Below, piece by piece: positions 10,706 through 21,477 of a stretch of DNA of 64,000 nt (positions are counted from its first letter, which is position 1; every line of letters begins with the position of its first letter). Origin of the DNA: Symsagittifera roscoffensis (Eukaryota; Xenacoelomorpha; Acoela; Convolutidae); the NCBI RefSeq assembly GCF_963678635.1, contig NC_087064.1:75482213-75546212 (forward strand), in the 5' to 3' direction. The translations under genes were made by a program, and so were the position numbers. Under the pieces are notes generated by a model. That model had not been told where the DNA came from and ran no database searches. It worked only from the letters and a program-made list of their open reading frames with translations.

Positions 10706-12069
10706 TTATTTTCGTCATGCACACATATGATTATGCTTTTATTTATAATACATCCATGCCCTAAAAATCCTGCTGGCGATCAGTAAATACTGAAACAAAA
10801 TAACAACAAAGACTTTACTTGTTTGAGAACTGTTTAATCTATACAGTTGCTTCTTTTTAGTTTACAATGCTTTCGCATACAGATTGTGCATTGGTTGTTC
10901 AGTTCGGAATTTTGAGCGCTATTTCGACAGAAAAAAGAACGTCTTTTTTAGAATTCTCTTTCTCTGATTTGTGAACGGTGCGTGGTTTCTTAGTGGAACC
11001 TTCGTCAAAACAAAGAATTTCAAGTGAAAATTTCTCTAGTACTCGACTGTTCAGGCTTTCGCCTTTATACACGCGAAAGCGCTGTAAACTCAAGTCAAGC
11101 TACTATGTAGATTCAAACAGTTCCTAATGTGATTCATTAATTCAAAAAAGTTTTTTAATGGAGGTTGGTAATCTACCCAAGGAACTGTTGGAATTTGTAA
11201 TTTTCCTTAGTCTACATATCATGTTCCACACTAGCTAGTGAATTAGTTAAATCAGTGGCCGCCTAACTCAAAACTGAGACAGCGAGAAAGTTTTCTTAAC
11301 TGGTTTTTGAAAACCAAATCACCGCTAAAAGTATTCAAGGTGATAATATGCTATTATATTTGACCACCGATGATTTTTTGAAGTACCTAGAATTTTGAAA
11401 AAAACCACCCCCTGTGACATATTTTGTACCCGCTTCGTGGGCGGTCAGAAAAAAATTGAGCGAGCAATTCTGTTTTTAAAAGATCTGTGAAGCACAATGC
11501 CCAATTGTGAACTTTTTTGCACTAAACATGTGAAAATAATTCAAAAAATGGGTCAAATAGGCAACAAAGTCTAGTTCTCCTTAAAAAGTACAATGTCATA
11601 TTTGTTGAATACAATTCAGAAGCGGAAACTATAAACTACAATTGCGGTATGACATAGTTTCCATCCGATTTTAGGCACCTCAAAAATATCAAAAAGAACA
11701 AGAATGGTATCAAATTACAGCCTTGACTGTCCTAACTTTGATTTGAAGAAAAATGATTTTAAAAAAGTTTTCTCATTGTCGAGGAAAAGTGGTTCTCTTA
11801 CTCATACTTGATTACGAAGGGGATTCAATCCCAATCTTATTTTGAATATTAGATAAAAATATAATAATTCAAATGTATGCTACCGTTCGGGGAGAAGGGG
11901 GTTTGAATGGGGTTATTAACGAGGTCTGAAAATGTTCCAGTGATAAATATATCAATATAAAGGTGATAAATTTGTTTTGATTTAGATGAGGCGACGTGCA
12001 AAAAATTAATTTTTGTTCCGACCATTTGAAGAATGTGGAGAAACATTGTATTAGGATGTATTTTAGTTT
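10706..12069. other. Mostly non-coding, with one possible exon
   Basis: AT-rich with closed frames apart from a weak exon candidate at 10899-11082. Family B fragments begin near 11990 with TTTTTGTTCCGACCATTTGAA. Confidence 0.3.
10899..11082 (-). CDS. Possible terminal exon, unknown protein
   Basis: A GC-richer minus-strand stretch opens after a good acceptor (GAGTTTACAG) and stays open for about 60 codons to a TGA. The product is charged (KKPRTVHKSEKENSKKD), followed by a short hydrophobic stretch. There is no ATG inside the open stretch, so it would have to be a terminal exon of a gene whose other exons were not found. It could equally be chance. Confidence 0.2.
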
Positions 12070-12653
12070 TTGTTCCGACCATTTGAAAATTGGGTAGGAA
12101 ATTTGTATTCGGGTGTGTTTTCATCCACAAATAATCATTGGATAGAGTTGAGTGATATATCATTTTAGTACCTTTTCAGTCGTTCCAACGACATCAAACA
12201 ATTTCAAACACTTTTCCCGTGTCGAGGAAAGCTGGTTTGAAATTTGATTTTTTGTTCAATTTCGAGTGAGCGAGCAGGCTTACAATAGTTTAATTTGGTA
12301 ACTTAAAAGCTTACAATTGCTTAGTTGAACCGGCAAAAAATTACTTTTACTCGAGTGAAGTTAGTTTTTTTTTGTACTTTAGTTTGGAAACAAAAACGTC
12401 AAAAATTGAAAACAAAGCAAAAAAAACTGAAGTTTTGAAATTTTCTTTTGATTTTTATTCTGTATTTCTAGTCATTTTTGCCAAAAAAATTGTTTTTTAA
12501 TATGTAACTACGACTGTCGATTACGCCTAGGCTCTAGTTTTTTCAAATCCTTTTATCACACCACGCGGAAAAGAAATAAAATTTGAAAAAAAGTTTTTTT
12601 TGTATTTTTTAAGACTATGGTCGGAACATTCTTACAATAACCGACTATACTTG
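12070..12653 (+). mobile_element. HINE-like element, family B, copy 1
   Basis: Begins TTGTTCCGACCATTTGAAAA and contains the family core (GTGATATATCA, CAGTCGTTCCAACGACAT, GTGTCGAGGAAAGCTGGTTTG). It ends GGTCGGAACATTCTTACAATAACCG and then ACTTG before a T run. The terminal hairpin is decayed in this copy. Confidence 0.6.
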
Positions 12654-12961
12654 TTTTTTTTTGTTTTGTACGCAAAAGCAGGTACCACAAATAACCATCG
12701 GAATGGGTCGGGTGATATATCATAATGAAGCCAATTTAGTCGTGATTCGAACGACATTAAAAAAAATTTTAGTGTCGAGAAAAAACAGTTAGAAATTTTA
12801 ATTTTTGTCTAACTTGAAGCTAAAATGTTGAGGCTAAGCAGGTTAATAAGTTGAAAGTTGAGGCTAACTTGGGAATCAAAAATTTCAAATTCAAAAATTT
12901 GCTTTTTTCAGACTATGGTTAGAACAATCTGTGCTACTTGCGAAGTATCTGGCTATCCTTG
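12654..12961 (+). mobile_element. HINE-like element, family B, copy 2 (5' truncated)
   Basis: Lacks the 5' terminus but carries the core and the 3' end with CTGTGCTACTTGCGAAG and CTATCCTTG. The next copy starts immediately. Confidence 0.55.
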
Positions 12962-13557
12962 TTGTTCCGACTATTGAAAATGGGGAGGAACTTTGGATTC
13001 GGGTGTTTTAGTTTTTATTGTTTTCCGCGCAAAATCAGCTAACACAAATAATCATCGGACAGGGTTGAGTGATATGTCATCTGATAAAGCCCTTTCAGTC
13101 GTGATTCGAACATTAAAATTTTCAAACAAATTTTCAGTGTCGAGAAAAGCCGGTTTGAAACTTTTGATTTTTGGCCTAATTTCGAGCTAATTAGTAAGAT
13201 AGTTATTAAATGCAATAGCTTATTTAAGCCTATTTTACTTTTTAAGTCAAGAAAACTTACTTTTACTGAAAAAAAAAGGTAGTAATTAGAGTTTTTAGCG
13301 CAATTTTGGTAGCCAAAAATTTGAACATTCAAAAAATTTCAATTTTTTTTTAATTTTTCTAGTCGTTTTTCTTCAAAAACGGTTTATCATTTGAATTATT
13401 TTAGTATGGCTCTCAAATATGCCTAAGTTCTATTTTTTCGTTGATTTATCACAACATGAAGAAAAAAAACGACACCAATTTGAGAAAACATTTTTGTATT
13501 TTTTAAGACTGTGGTCGGAACATTCTGTGCTATTTGCACAGTAACCGGCTGTCCTTG
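12962..13557 (+). mobile_element. HINE-like element, family B, copy 3 (complete, 596 bp)
   Basis: Starts TTGTTCCGACTATTGAAAATG directly after CCTTG of copy 2. It ends GTGGTCGGAACATT, a perfect hairpin CTGTGC-TATTT-GCACAG, TAACCGGCTG and TCCTTG before TTT. The 5' TTGTTCCGAC pairs with the 3' sub-terminal GTCGGAACA. This is the best reference copy of family B here. Confidence 0.7.
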
Positions 13558-13899
13558 TTTGAAGTATGTTGACAGCTTCGAAAAGATGTTGTCTTGCATA
13601 ACCTTTTTTATCTTCAGTGCTTCTAGAGTTGATTTTTTCGTAGGTGAGTAAAAGATCGAGTATCACAAATTTATTCAGAACTAATCGCTATTTATATTTC
13701 ATTGTAATAGGCACAGGAAAGTAATACAGTAGGTACAGAGAAATTTTGTAGTGTGTATAAAAATACAACGTATCAAAAAAATAAGCTCACATTTTTGCAA
13801 AACGTTCATTTTTGTTAAGCTTTTGCTTCGCATTAAGGCATTCGTTGGTGTGATATTTTGTTCGATAGTACTCTCGAAACTTGATATTTGAGACGACGT

Positions 13900-16800
13900 T
13901 TAAGATATATACATTCGGTTTAAAGCGTGGTACAAATTGAAATGAGTCCAAGTTGGCGACAAATCCATTGGAGGCCCGGCTGGTTTCGAACCCGGGAAAC
14001 CTCGCACGTGAGGGTAGTTGTATATCAGCGGATTGTTCTTAAGCATGTTGGGTGAGCTCATGGTTTGAGTTGGGGTCGGCGGGAACATCAATCCACCGCC
14101 AGGTGGGGACATCAGAAATCCCATATTTGGGTTGTGCATCATTGGGTGGGGGTGATGAGGGGGAGGGGCGAAGTAGTTGAACCCCGACTGAGGAATCGTC
14201 AGCTCCTTCGGAACAATCGGCTTTGACTCGGAATGAGACGAGTTAACTCCGCTGTCATCCGATTCGGGATTTCGTACAGCCTCTGGAGTTCGGAGAGTCT
14301 TGCTCGATTCGCTCTCGGCTTCATAGTCTGTTTCGCTTTTGATCGCTTCGTGGTTTAAACTCTCGGGGCTTTGGTTGTCTTTCTCGGCAGCCGATGTCTC
14401 GCTTCCAGTTCCTTCGCTGATGGAATTTGGTGAGCTTAGATCATCCGATGTTCCTTCGAGTGCTGCTCTGCTTGACATGTGCTGTCCCTGAAGAGTAGAA
14501 TTTGACAAACTAATTTCAACCGAAAAATAGTTTTTTCTTTCGTGAATCAGAACCTGTTTTAAGTCAAGATATGTCTCTTAACACCTCTCATAATAAGAAG
14601 AATTTTTATATAGACAAGATAGAAGCTGCACAAAATATTCGACCCAATCTAAAAACGTAGTGAGACCCATAAACTTGTTGGCATTCTACCAAGCCGAACT
14701 AAATTATACGTACAATTGCATAAAGGGTTTGGTTAAAAGTTTTTGGCTTGAAAATAAGTTTAAATATTTGAGAAGTGCGAAATAATACTAACTTAAACAT
14801 CAGTTATATCATCACTTGCCTCTGCGTTGATGATGTCGCCCGGTCCGTTCCAGCACTCGCCAGTCTGACACGCCTGGCAGAGGTCCCTGTTGTGCTGCAG
14901 TCTGGGTCTGCCGTCTCTCCTGTCCACCAGCAGAGTCGTCTTCTGGAAGTTGTAGTACACTTCGCCTATCCTGTTGTACACGTTGCAGATCACCTGCAAG
15001 GCAAACAAAAACAAAATTTAGTAAACAAGGTATGTAGTAGCACAGAAAATTTCCACTGCATTTATCTTTGCAAAAATTAATTTTTTCATCTGAAATATTG
15101 TCTATTTTTTTTGGGGGGGGGGGGGGGGGGGGGCGCATTAGTTACATGGTCCAAGCTTTCAAGCAATTTAACGATAAAGCTATCCAAAAACAGTTTTTCA
15201 AAAACTTATCTAACTTCGCATATCAGCTTCAAAAAATCTTAAAATTCAATATTTATACAATTGAAGTAATTTTACAGATAAAAGTGTCTTCTTAGTGTCT
15301 CGAAATACGTTTTATCGTCTTAAGAGCTGTCTTCTTGTTTGCCAAACATGGGTAAAAATAGCAATATGTTCTGCTAGTTTATTGCTATTTGTTTGAATAC
15401 TTGTGTAACAAAACATTGAAGTTTTATAACGGCTTATAAAGCTTCAGCAGTTCTATGATTGTCTTTTTTCTTTTATTTAAACCAAATCCTTTTCAGAAAA
15501 AATTGTTTTGAGCTCCATTAGCAGAATGAATTTTTAATGCGAGCTTCAAATGTCAATCTGCTCAAGAAATGAGAATGAACAAATTTTAGGATTCACTGGA
15601 GCAAAAAGCCAAAATAAATTACAACTCTAAAAGGAGTCAAAGAAAAACCATCATGCACGACCATAAATAGATCAAAACAAAATAGTCGATTTCAATAATT
15701 TAAGTGGGCGCTTCGGTAATATTTTCAAAACTAAAATAGACTAAAATATAACGAATTTTAAACTGAAATAGGTCAATTCTAAAAGTTTTAAGATTGACCA
15801 TTAAGCTTTTGAGCTGAAATACAACCCCTTTCTCATGCACGCACCCATATAAATTGTTCAGTACTTCAGAGTTTCAGATAACTTTCAAAGTCATTGATAA
15901 TTCTTTCAAGAACTTCTGCATCGAAAAGGGTTAGATCAAGAGAATCAGTCACTGTACAACTATCACAGAATGTTCCGACCAGATGTATCACTGCTATATT
16001 TAAAATGATCAAATCTGCAGCAGTTGAACAATAATAGTGCGAATAATAGTTTTTAAAATAATAACAAGACTGCTCGTATCAGGGCGAAGCCCTGAACGTT
16101 CCGACTGCCTTTTAAGGTTTTATGGAGCAGTAATAACATCAAAAAATTAAATGTAATAAAAATAAAATGAAATTTTTTTTTTCTAAAATTTGAAATTTTT
16201 TATGAAAATCATCCCCCCACACGCCATATAAAGTACAAAAGGATAGATTGCGCTCCTTGTAACAAATCAATTATGGCAAACAAGCTTCTTTCAACGCGAT
16301 TTTAAGACGGATTACCTCTCCGCTTACGCGTTAATAGCGCGAAATATATCGCGAGTTAATTGTCCCAAATTGGCCAAAATGGCAACCTTTAAACCCCCAT
16401 AACTTTACGAAAAATGATCACAGGAGAAATATCTTTTCAAATTTGAGCTCAGGACAACAATAGCTTTCGAATGATATTAAAAAATTCCGTCAAAAATGGC
16501 TAGTTAAGAAGTCGAAATTTGTCTGAAGAAAAAAAACCCACCCCGAGCACAAATATTCCGTTACTTTCGTATCGAAAGTCGGAACAATAATTAAATATTA
16601 CCTCAAGGTGCTGAATAAACGTAGAAAGAATTAAATTTCGCTAATTTAACCCCTCTGTGATAAAATTTGTTTCTGAAAATATTAAAGTTCAGAACACGTT
16701 TTTTTTTTCCGATTATGAGACGTGAAAAGGCAGCGTGATTCAATTCTAATGATTCTTAACGAATAGTAAACAGCGTTTTTACTAAAGACAACACACGTGT

Positions 16801-18779
16801 TCAGTATGTTTCCGAGCCATATTTGAAAAACGAGTGCAATATTTGAACACAGGCAAAGCTGCGCTTCGCAAACACTAGCGAGAACACAACAAAACAGCAG
16901 CTTTAAAAAAGGAAAAATTAGAAATAAGCCTAGAATTAGTAAAACTTTGCTACGTATTGGCTTCGAACCTGCAACCTCGAGAATTCAAGTCACACGTCCT
17001 GCCTTCTCGGCCACGAACACAAGCACTAGTCAAAAAAGCGGCTACATATTCTAATAAATTGCCAATGCCATACAGCAAAAAAGGCACCAAAGAAAAATAG
17101 ACACAATTTTGCAAATAAAAGTTTGGAATATAACAAACTGAAGGGATCAAGACTAACTTTGCATATAATAAATTGGAAAGCATAAAACCACATTATGTAT
17201 AAATTATACATTTCAAAAAATTGCAACATATATTGAGTTAAAAATTTCTGAAATCGAGTTTTTATTATTGTTGTTGTTTGAAACAAATAGCTTTTTTCAG
17301 TTCATTTGATGAATTAAAAATGCACAAACTGTGTTAATTTCTTACTATTCAAATTTCAAAGCACATGCTATCAAAAAGCCGCTAGTGTAAATACTAGTGC
17401 AGATTTTTCCTAGAACAATCGACCAAAACAAATAAGAAAAAAAAATTGAGTTAGCGTGAAACTTTTTCAAATGTGTGTTTTGTTCGATTTTTTTTATCAC
17501 ATGTGTTTAATACCAGATCAGCACCAGCTTACATTCCATTTCGAAAATTGTCCACACCTCGACACTGCGTGCCTCAATTTATACTCGAAATTTTTCGATG
17601 CAATATTTAGCTGTTGCTTGTCTACTACATATAGTGAGAGTTATTAAAAATGTACCTTGTTGATTTCCTCTGGGTACCACATGGGGGGTTCGAACACCAT
17701 GTTCTTGTTGCACTTCTTGCACTTCTGACCGTACAGTTTGAACAGACAGTAGCCCACTCTGGTCCTGTAGTCCAGGTAGAACCAAAACACTATTCGCCCC
17801 TTCATCGAAGTCCACCCGTTGCTGCACGACTACACCGCAGCACAAACAATTAAAGAACTTGAACGGATTTCAAGAGAAATCTGTTTCAAACAATTCACCT
17901 ATTGCCACTCTTTAGACACCTTTGTCAGTGTTTACAACTGCTTATCTAATAATATAGAACGCTATGCAGGGGCGGATCTAGAATTTTTTCGAGAAGGGTA
18001 AAAAAGGTTTCAACCAAAAAATCGTCGTGTTTGCAACGCGATTTTGAAAGTTCATGAATCACAGGAATGATCGGTTGCTCTGCAAATAGCACAAATGTTC
18101 CGACAACAATTATCTTCGCAAAATTATAGAAATGAAAAAAAAAGAGCAGGGAAAGAAGAATGTCATGATTTAAGCTTCATTATTAGCAGCTTCATTAATG
18201 TACAAAAGACAGAAAACATTTTCAGACACTTTTTTGGTGGACACTTTTGTCGGAACTTTTCAACCAAGCTCAAATTAAGACAGAAAAAAACTGTTCAATG
18301 AAAAAAAACGGTTAAATGAAAAAACCTTGCGTTTATTTGAGAGACTTAGATTTGCGTTTAAAAAATCCGAATCCAAATGTACCTCTAGCAAAAATCGATT
18401 AAGCTTCAATATCAAACAAAAACAGTTAAAATGTATTTGAATCTGATGTTATTTCAATTTCAGAAAAATTAATCATAAGTTCTGTTCTAGTGTCTTGTTG
18501 GCAAAATGGCATATATAGCTTAAAATTTGAACCAAAATCATTGATTTGAGAATTTAAAAAAAATTGACAACGACTGCTGTATTCAAAATGGTTTTTCGAA
18601 ATCAAAAGCCTCACCTCGCAGCAGAACCTGACTTTAGCCGAATCCCTGAATCGTCTCCACCTCTCGGGAATGGGGTCTTTCTCGTTGCACTTGCAGAGGA
18701 ACCAGGTATCTCCCAAGAACCGCTGGAAGTACTTGAGGAACTCGACCTTCCAAGTCCTCTCAGAACTGAAATCAGTCAT
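13900..18779 (-). CDS. 3CxxC-type zinc-finger protein, receptor-transporter-protein-like
   Basis: Four minus-strand exons: 18615-18779, 17656-17829, 14820-14993 and 13900-14487, all introns phase 0, 366 residues. Exon 1 starts at an ATG (MTDFSSERTWKVEF) and ends FCCE. Exon 2 continues SCSNGWTS...GQKCKKC, giving the family pattern CxxC, a conserved W and then CxxC. Exon 3 supplies the last zinc ligands, LCQACQTGEC. These pairs define the zf-3CxxC fold of RTP and ZAR1-type proteins. In vertebrates, RTPs help odorant and taste receptors reach the cell surface. Unlike them, this protein ends in a long Ser/Glu then Pro/His/Met-rich tail (PPPHHPHPMMHNP, MSPPGGGLMFPP) with no transmembrane segment, so chaperone function should not be assumed. 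The domain call is firm; orthology is not. Confidence 0.85.
14488..14819 (-). other. GC-AG intron in the 3CxxC gene
   Basis: The donor after exon 3 reads GAG|GCAAGT, a non-canonical GC donor in an otherwise ideal context, and the acceptor is TCTACTCTTCAG|GGACAG. Only this donor preserves phase 0 into exon 4. The nearest GT (GTGATG, five bases further on) would shift the frame, and the unspliced frame stops soon after. Confidence 0.75.
15113..15133 (+). repeat. Homopolymer G tract (21 G)
   Basis: An uninterrupted run of 21 G inside intron 2 of the 3CxxC gene. Similar runs occur near 24895, 28159 (C), 29783, 61147 and 61709, several of them at MITE ends. The exact length may be a sequencing artefact. 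Confidence 0.8.
16065..16587 (-). mobile_element. HINE-like element, family A (complete), in a 3CxxC gene intron
   Basis: On the plus strand it runs from CAAGACTGCTCGTATCAGGG (hairpin CAGGGC-GAA-GCCCTG), through GTTCCGACTGCC, to a 3' limit ACTTTCGTATCGAAAGTCGGA and ACAA. The last part is itself a hairpin (ACTTTCG/CGAAAGT) that overlaps the terminal inverted repeat. There are no long ORFs. Confidence 0.7.
16955..17020 (-). ncRNA. tRNA-like SINE head or tRNA pseudogene
   Basis: Read on the minus strand it contains GTGGCCGAGAAGGC, like the A box of Leu/Ser tRNAs, then GACTTGAATTCTCGAGG where an anticodon arm would sit, and GCAGGTTCGAAGCC, which matches the B box. Flanking sequence is repeated at 22306-22420 with the tRNA part shortened, which favours a dispersed SINE over a functional tRNA gene. 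Confidence 0.45.
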
Positions 18780-20298
18780 AGCTCTTGTTTCTCTCAGTAG
18801 GTCCAAATCAATAACTACACTTCATTTTTCAGAACAACTACAGCTAAATCCAATAATTTTTTTCTACAATCTAGTAAAACGAAACTCTGGCCGACTTTTT
18901 AAACAGTAAATCCAAAAAATACTGGAAAATTCTTGAGTGATAAAAATAATCGGGTGAAGAAGTTGGTCTAACTAAATTGGTACTTTAATGAAAATGAATC
19001 CGGAATCCGGTTCTAGTTTTGGTCAACCTGGCTCGGTTGTAATTGCACAGGAGGGGCTAATATTTACTAATTAGATTGGTAAGTTTTATGAACGTGAGAT
19101 GCGGTCTTACAGGAGACCTTTTGTGTTGCAAAGCTACGTGTAAAAGTTGACACTATTTGACCAGCTTAGATCTGCAGCAAAAGTTTTAAGTTATCACAGG
19201 AAGTAAATTTAAAGATATCAAAGCTGGTTATTGCAATTTAGCTGACTTGATAACGTGGTCAACTTGTTATCAGAAACCAAAATTAGTTATTGATTAAACT
19301 CCCCGACTTCTTTGCAATGAGTCAAAAATTCTGCGCCACTAATACAAGTTTCGATATTTTATTTCAGAAAGAGTGAGCAAGGAGTTGTTCAGTTTATTGG
19401 CTATCGCAGAACATCAGTAGGATGGTATAATAGAAGAATACCGAACAGCCGAAAGGTAAATACTCCGAAAGTTTAATAATCCTACAGTTAACAACATGAA
19501 ATCGAACTCCAAACTTTACAAATCTATTGCTGCATTTAATGATTTGACAGTTTATGCCATGAAATCTGCTGCTGTTATAATGCTATAACATCAAAACTTC
19601 ATAATGATTAATGTTTGGTCCCGCAAAAAATTAGTCTAGGATGCCATTAGGTTAGGTGGTTGCGTCGCTTTACAGCATTGAGAACCTCTTGGCTCGGTTT
19701 GAGTTTGCATTGAACCCGAACCTCAGCAAGTTCAAATAATATTTTGTAAAGGGCAGGGCGCTTATCACACTTGTCGTGTTTTCGAGTTTGTCCAAGTTAC
19801 ACAGGTCGTTTAATCTTTCTCTGATATTTATTTAATCCACTGTTAAACGAACGTTTGAATGCAAAGAAACTTGAACCCAAACACTCTCAAAATTTTCGAC
19901 CAAGTTCAAAAATCAACTAATTACGTGAAGAAATCATATATGCAACCATAATAAAAACATTGATTTCGGGATAAGAGTATAGACTTAGTCAATTTACATA
20001 AATAAATCTCATCAAATAAATAAATTATCAATGAATATTAACTGGATAACGAACACTGGTAGCAAGGTAAGCTCTGAATGTTCCGCCTGCCCTTTCAGGT
20101 CGTTGAGTGATGACTTTTCTTAGTGAAATCGCCCAACCTTTTCTGGAGGCAATTACATTCAGTTTTTGTTCACAGAGTTTCCTCTCTCAAATCAAAAGCA
20201 TTCTCTGCTTCTTGCTATCAGAATTTGCGCACTATGATTTTTGTTTTTATTTCATTTCCCAAGAGTCCCTTTTACTAAAGCATTTTTCAATTTTCAAA
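18780..20298. other. Intergenic, no gene seen
   Basis: Upstream flank of the 3CxxC gene. It is AT-rich with closed frames. A family A-like 3' fragment (AGCTCTGAATGTTCCGCCTGCC) sits near 20071-20095. No promoter element can be assigned with confidence. Confidence 0.4.
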
Positions 20299-20876
20299 CA
20301 AGGATAGCCTGTTGCTGTGCAAGTAGCACAGAACGTTCCGACCATATTCATTAAAATAGAAAAAAGTTTTTTTTTGTATTTTTTTAAATCAAATTGCGTC
20401 ATTTTAGTGGGTGTGTGATTGGAGAACATAACTATTTCATCATGTAGAAAATTAGCGAGTTAAGCATGATCGACAACAATTGTCGCAAAAATGAATTTAA
20501 AAAATTGCAAATAAAAATTTGCCTTTTGCCAAACAAGCGCTAAAAGAACATCAAAAACTAGTTTTCTTTACGGTAAAGTCAAGTTTTTCATCCTAAAAGT
20601 GAAAAAAAAACAGTAAATGTCCATATAATATAACGCAATGAGCGTTTCTAGCTCAAAATAAGACGAAAAATCAAAAATTTCAAACCGGTTTTTCTCAACA
20701 CTGGGAGAATTTTGGAAATCTTTCAAGGTCGTTCGAATCACGACTAAAAGCTATTATATGATATATTACTCAGCTCACTCCCATGATTATTTATGGTAGC
20801 TGATTTTGCATGGAAAACAAAAAAAAATAAAACAACCGAATACAAAATTCTTCCCGATTTTCAATGGTCGGAACAA
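20299..20876 (-). mobile_element. HINE-like element, family B (complete, reverse orientation)
   Basis: On the plus strand it opens CAAGGATAGCCTG, then the hairpin CTGTGCAAGTAGCACAG, GTTCCGACCAT and the core (CAAACCGGTTTTTCTC, TTCGAATCACGACT). It closes CAATGGTCGGAACAA. The two ends carry inverted GTTCCGACCAT and ATGGTCGGAAC. Confidence 0.7.
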
Positions 20877-21229
20877 AAATAAGCGTATCACAAATACCTG
20901 AAAATAGGAATGAAAACTTGAAAATTTAAGTCAAACAAAACCATGGGCTAACAATAAATTGGCATAGTAGAATCATGAAAAAATGATCCATAGCAGTGGC
21001 GGGCGCAGAAATTTTTCGAGGGGTAGAGCGGTTTTTCAAAAAACTTTGCAGACCTTTTTTTAGGTCGATCAATTTGATTTTCCGAGCGCTCTCAAAAAAG
21101 TGTAAGGACCCTATTTTGTAAAGAGTTTTAATTAACTTTTTTTCATCTAATTTAATAGTATTTAAAGATTTATTTAGTTAACTAAAATCCAGGGCCTGAT
21201 AGGTAGAGCGGCATAGTAAAAAAAATCGT

Positions 21230-21477
21230 CACTCGAGATTAGACGAAAAACCAAAAATTTAAAACCGGTTTTTCTCGACACCAGAAAACAATTTTGAGAG
21301 TTTTTAATTACATTCGAGTTACGACTTAAAAGGCTTTAATATGATATATCACTCAACCCAGCCCGATTATTATTTGTGGTGCCTAATTTTGCTTGGAAAA
21401 TAAAAAGCCAAAAAAAAGAAAAAACTAAAACACACCCGAATATAAAGTTCATCCCCATTTTCAATGATCGGAACAAA
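21230..21477 (-). mobile_element. HINE-like element, family B (5' half, reverse orientation)
   Basis: Carries AAACCGGTTTTTCTCGACAC, TTCGAGTTACGACTT and GATATATCACTC, and ends CAATGATCGGAACAA. The hairpin-bearing 3' end is absent. Confidence 0.55.

Noticed and set aside
14775-15080. Plus-strand ORF over a 3CxxC exon
   Set aside because: Shadow of exon 3. The minus strand holds the CxxC ligands and splice sites.
17579-17845. Minus-strand ORF in another frame over 3CxxC exon 2
   Set aside because: Only the frame giving GWTSMKGRIVFWF and GQKCKKC joins exons 1 and 3 in phase 0.
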